DNA of 64,000 bases from Niastella sp966212235 (GTDB lineage Bacteria; Bacteroidota; Bacteroidia; Chitinophagales; Chitinophagaceae). Every line of letters starts with the position of its first letter. Positions within the stretch are counted from its first letter, which is position 1. Below are positions 60,789 to 64,000 of the stretch, piece after piece. Location: assembly GCA_966212235.1 (NCBI GenBank), contig CBIHPP010000006.1, positions 310,001-374,000 on the forward strand, written 5' to 3'. The notes beneath the pieces were generated by a model, which was given only the letters and a program-made list of their open reading frames with translations, did no database searches and had not been told where the DNA came from. Position numbers and translations under genes: made by a program.

Positions 60789-61931
60789 TTATTTCTTTAA
60801 TACCATATCTTCCTTAGCAGCCCACAGACCAATGTCCTGCTTGCTTAAAGCAGCAGCCATCAGGTCGGGGAATTTATCGGGTGTGCAGGCAAAAACCGGA
60901 ATACCCAAATTAGAAAAGTATTGTGCATTTTCATGATCGTAAAAGGGGGCGCCCTGGTCATTCAATGCCAGTAATACAACTACCTGTACACCCGCCGAAA
61001 CCAGTTCTACGGCGCGTTTTCGCATTTTCGTCTGATCGCCACCTTCATACAGGTCGGTGATCAATACCAATACCGTATCCGTTGGCCTGGTGATGAGTTG
61101 TTTACAATACGTGAGCGCCAGGTTAATATCTGTTCCTCCGCCAAGTTGTACGCCAAACAATAATTCCACGGGGTCAATCAATTCTTCTGTGAGGTCCGTT
61201 ACGGCGGTATCAAATACAACCATTTTAGTTTTAATGGCAGGGATAGATGCCATGACGGACCCGAAAATACCCGAATAAACAACAGAGGTCCCCATCGATC
61301 CGCTTTGATCGATACAGAGCACTACATCCTTTAAGGAATTTCGCTTTCGCCCATAACCGATCCTGGTTTCAGGAATAATTGTTTTATAATCGGGCTGATA
61401 ATGTTTCAGGTTTTTCAGAATGGTTGCATGCCAGTTGATCTCATTATGTTTTGGGCGACGATTGCGCACACTTCTGTTTAAACTACCTATGATCGCCTGT
61501 TGCGTTGGTTGCGACAACTTACGCAACAAATCATCTACTACCTTGCGCACCACCATACGGGCAGTGTCTTTTGTTTTATCAGGAATTACCTTGCTTAGTG
61601 TCATTAATGTTGCTACCAGGTGAACATCGGGTTCTACATTCTGAAGCATTTCCTTTTCCAACAGCATCTGGGTTAAATTCAACCGGTGTAATGCATCCTG
61701 CTGCATTACCTGCACAATGGATGAAGGGAAAAAAGTGCGGATATCACCCAGCCAGCGCGCTACATTGGGAGAAGAAGCCCCAAGGCCACCCTGGCGATTG
61801 CTATCATACAATGCTTCGAGTGTTTTATCCATCTGCACATCCCGCTCGCTTAATGAAATACCAGTGCCATCGTTTTGCTGGCCACCCAATATCAAACGCC
61901 ACTTGCGTATATGTTGTTCATTGTTGATCAT
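60789..61931 (-). CDS. VWA-domain protein of a DUF5682-associated cluster
   Basis: The 380-residue protein has an N-terminal helical region (1-195) and a von Willebrand A domain with the MIDAS motif DQSGSM (Asp208, Ser210, Ser212), plus GGGTDINLAL and VLVLITDLYEGG for the other metal ligands. Such VWA proteins usually act with a MoxR-type AAA+ ATPase in metal insertion, chaperone or stress complexes. It overlaps the upstream DUF5682 gene by 4 bp (ATGA), so they are translationally coupled. A MoxR gene is expected further upstream, off the window, but is not seen. Confidence 0.9.
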   Translation of the reverse strand: MINNEQHIRKWRLILGGQQNDGTGISLSERDVQMDKTLEALYDSNRQGGLGASSPNVARWLGDIRTFFPSSIVQVMQQDALHRLNLTQMLLEKEMLQNVEPDVHLVATLMTLSKVIPDKTKDTARMVVRKVVDDLLRKLSQPTQQAIIGSLNRSVRNRRPKHNEINWHATILKNLKHYQPDYKTIIPETRIGYGRKRNSLKDVVLCIDQSGSMGTSVVYSGIFGSVMASIPAIKTKMVVFDTAVTDLTEELIDPVELLFGVQLGGGTDINLALTYCKQLITRPTDTVLVLITDLYEGGDQTKMRKRAVELVSAGVQVVVLLALNDQGAPFYDHENAQYFSNLGIPVFACTPDKFPDLMAAALSKQDIGLWAAKEDMVLKK

Positions 61932-64000
61932 AGCTTACCTTTTATACCTAATAATTGCATGATAACCGGAATACCCTGTTTAGCTCTTTCTTCCTGTATA
62001 TTATTTTCTGCAACATGCCTGGTGACCGTACCGCTATCACCCGCCTTTGCTTTCTCGCCCAGCTTTTTTCTTTCCGGCGACGAAAAGTTGGCAAATGTTC
62101 GGCGCAATAAGGGAAGCACCGTTGTGAATGTTTCTTCATCCAATTCACCAATCCAGTTATTCACCAGCCCCCAGAGCTCAATGTCTATTAATAAAATAGT
62201 TCCACTGCCTTTCAGGAACCCTTCCAGCCAGGCGGCTGTTTTATCTGGAGGCGTTGCGGCAGACATGGCATAATGAAATACGCGAATAAGATCATTCCCT
62301 TCCAGCAATTTGTAATCAGCCAGCAGTCGGGTGGCGTAACCTGCTATCATGGGTGATGTATTGCCTACTGCAGCTATTGCCTGTAAGGTTTGCTGCCACT
62401 GCGTAGTGATATCTGTTTGCTGCAATACATTTACTGCATCGTTTAATTTATAGAACAGTTCAAGCAGTTTTTGTGCTGCATCCTCGCTTACTGCCGTACA
62501 GGCCGCGGGTAAACTTACGCAGATACGGGTAAGCATGCTGTTTACAATACCCAATACCAGATCGGCATCTGTTTTACGCACACTGCCATACCGGGTCACC
62601 TGTACCAACCCGGGCACCACTTCCATTAATTGTATTACATCGCCACTGGCAGCGGCCAGGTTATTGATGCGTTGTATACATTCCTCCACAGCCCGGTGCA
62701 GCTCGGCCGGAATGGTATTTTCAAGCAACTTCGTTACCGTACTTAATGCATCGGCCTTGCCGGCTTCTTCTATTACAAATTTTTCAGCGGCTTCCGCCAC
62801 TGTATTGCCCCAATTGCCTTTCTCAATAATGGTGATCGAAAGCTCAGGGTTCCATTGCAACCGCCACGATTCTTTAAAAGTGCCTTTGCCTGAAACGTCC
62901 TGCCGTTCACCCCATTTGATATCGAGTAAATGCAGCCGGTGTAAAAATATGCTTCGCTCCAGGTCAGTTTCTTTGCGTAGGTCCAGGGTGTAATCTTTCC
63001 AATCGGCTGTTGCCGGTAACCGCAATTTCTTTTGCAGCTTTTCTATATCGAGCTGCAACGGTGGCTTGGGAATTTCCGTGGGCACTTCCCCAATGCGGTT
63101 GCTTACGATCAGTTCATCGGCGATCAACTGCATTAATATATTTTCCCCGTTGCAGAGTACGGTGCGGGTAGCTTCGTTCAGTTCTTGCAGTCCTGCCTTG
63201 TATAAGTTGCGCATACCAGCCAGCGATTCCGCCAATCGCACCGCTTCTATTACATGCGCCACGGAAGTATCCATGTCTTTTGTCCGGAATAGCTTAGCCA
63301 CTTTCGCCATCCAGCGGGTACCGTCATCAGCAGGATACTGCCAGATATGATCGTACCAGCCGGGCGACTGAATGCCGGCCCCGTATCCGCTGTAGTAACT
63401 CAAACGGCTATAGGTCCAGGGTATCCAGGTACATTCTACTTTAACTTTAGGCAATCCTTTCAGCAGATCGTTGTCTTCTTTTTGTTTGGCTAAGGAAAGC
63501 AAAGCGGGTGCATGCCAGGCGCCGCAGATCACGGCTATGTTCTGAAACAATTCTTTTTCAGCCTGCCTTATCGTTTTGCGCATCCAGGCTTCCCGCATTT
63601 CTTCTATCCGGTCTTCTTTTTGCGGAAAGGCTTCACGCAACACCTGCATGGCTTCGGTTACCGCATCAAATACCTGCTCATTACTCTGGCGGTGCTCAAA
63701 CATATGTTCCCACCACTTCTCGCCATCTTCATAACCAGCCGCTTCTGCGAGGTAAGAAATAGGATCTTTGCTGATCGCTACAGCTTCCAGCACTTCGTTG
63801 TTACGTAATGAATAATTATTGACCGATGGGTCGGCAGCACCGGGCTGGTCCGTTGGCGGTTCATTTTCTCCGGCTTTTTTTTGTTGTTCCTGCCTTTCCT
63901 TTTCCAATGCTATGTGGTGGCTCATGGGAAGATCCATAAACCGCACATGTATGTTGTGTTTGCGGGCATATGACATGGCCTGCCATTCGGGTGAAAATTC
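61928..64000 (-). CDS. DUF5682 family protein (5' end cut by window)
   Basis: The visible 690 codons end at 61928. Open reading continues to the window edge with EFSPEWQAMSYARKHNIHVR, so the start lies outside. The sequence has an N-terminal segment with RFMDLPMSHHIALEKERQEQ, a charged linker, AVICGAWHAPALLSL and YSGYGAGIQSPGWYDHIWQY, as in DUF5682 proteins. The family is found with VWA and MoxR genes, and its N-terminal part may have a TraB/ChaN-like fold given the visible GAWH motif; that is tentative. It overlaps the VWA gene by 4 bp. Confidence 0.85.
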   Translation of the reverse strand, partial: EFSPEWQAMSYARKHNIHVRFMDLPMSHHIALEKERQEQQKKAGENEPPTDQPGAADPSVNNYSLRNNEVLEAVAISKDPISYLAEAAGYEDGEKWWEHMFEHRQSNEQVFDAVTEAMQVLREAFPQKEDRIEEMREAWMRKTIRQAEKELFQNIAVICGAWHAPALLSLAKQKEDNDLLKGLPKVKVECTWIPWTYSRLSYYSGYGAGIQSPGWYDHIWQYPADDGTRWMAKVAKLFRTKDMDTSVAHVIEAVRLAESLAGMRNLYKAGLQELNEATRTVLCNGENILMQLIADELIVSNRIGEVPTEIPKPPLQLDIEKLQKKLRLPATADWKDYTLDLRKETDLERSIFLHRLHLLDIKWGERQDVSGKGTFKESWRLQWNPELSITIIEKGNWGNTVAEAAEKFVIEEAGKADALSTVTKLLENTIPAELHRAVEECIQRINNLAAASGDVIQLMEVVPGLVQVTRYGSVRKTDADLVLGIVNSMLTRICVSLPAACTAVSEDAAQKLLELFYKLNDAVNVLQQTDITTQWQQTLQAIAAVGNTSPMIAGYATRLLADYKLLEGNDLIRVFHYAMSAATPPDKTAAWLEGFLKGSGTILLIDIELWGLVNNWIGELDEETFTTVLPLLRRTFANFSSPERKKLGEKAKAGDSGTVTRHVAENNIQEERAKQGIPVIMQLLGIKGKL

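Noticed and set aside
1..64000. tRNA, rRNA, CRISPR arrays, insertion sequences and prophage genes
   Set aside because: No cloverleaf with a plausible anticodon arm, no rRNA-like sequence, no direct repeat-spacer pattern and no transposase or phage structural motif was seen on either strand by eye; a covariance-model search would be decisive.

Overview
The window reads as a chromosomal segment of a Bacteroidota bacterium, most likely Chitinophagaceae (Chitinophaga/Niastella-like). The grounds are two proteins ending in type IX secretion sorting domains, a TamB plus lipoprotein-type TamL pair, a DUF2723 membrane glycosyltransferase-like protein, a Bacteroidota-type promoter (TTTG, 20 bp, TAAATTTG) in front of an NAD operon, and weak Shine-Dalgarno sequences. 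No rRNA, tRNA, CRISPR array, transposase or phage gene was recognised.

Layout. 0-9 kb: a cut-off DUF1328 membrane peptide, a possible HPF-like protein, then a signalling block with a CHASE3 histidine kinase, sigma-54 (rpoN), an NtrC-class activator, a triple-PAS kinase and a REC-PAS-kinase. 9-20 kb: an outer-membrane barrel, an AsmA-like protein and the tamB-tamL pair. 19-26 kb: a run of small stress-type genes (YihY, lmo0937-type, DUF2383, DUF6496, topoisomerase IB with an iron-permease-family protein, DUF892, a flavin split-barrel protein). A palindrome, GTAGA-N6-TCTAC, recurs near several of these and again near 0.3 kb. 26-33 kb: an AraC regulator, an FG-GAP secreted protein, a GH5 lipoprotein with a good sigma-54-like promoter, and a decayed stretch. 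33-39 kb: a five-gene set with two coiled-coil proteins, a substrate-binding-like domain fused to OmpA, and a NitT/TauT-type ABC permease and ATPase. 39-49 kb: DUF2723, lipoproteins, a two-subunit molybdenum hydroxylase and a LamG/T9SS protein.

50-57.5 kb is the most coherent block: nadM-Nudix, nadV, an ADP-ribosylglycohydrolase and kptA in one operon behind two inverted repeats that overlap its promoter, next to an NrtR-like Nudix regulator. Divergent from the regulator is a gene that appears to fuse a catalytically degenerate NadM-like domain to a SAM methyltransferase, an architecture I do not recognise as described. 57.5-64 kb: a lipoprotein pair, then a VWA protein and a DUF5682 protein that runs off the window.

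A second theme is non-coding. Several 3' flanks and intra-operon gaps carry arrays of 7- or 8-bp units (GCTTGNN, RGAACNN, ATTTCGAG-like, GATAAT-based), including a pair of opposed 8-bp arrays able to fold into a long hairpin. The best candidates for something undescribed are the NadM-like/methyltransferase fusion inside an NAD/ADP-ribose/RNA-2'-phosphate regulon, and the OmpA-tethered ABC cluster with its two coiled-coil partners.
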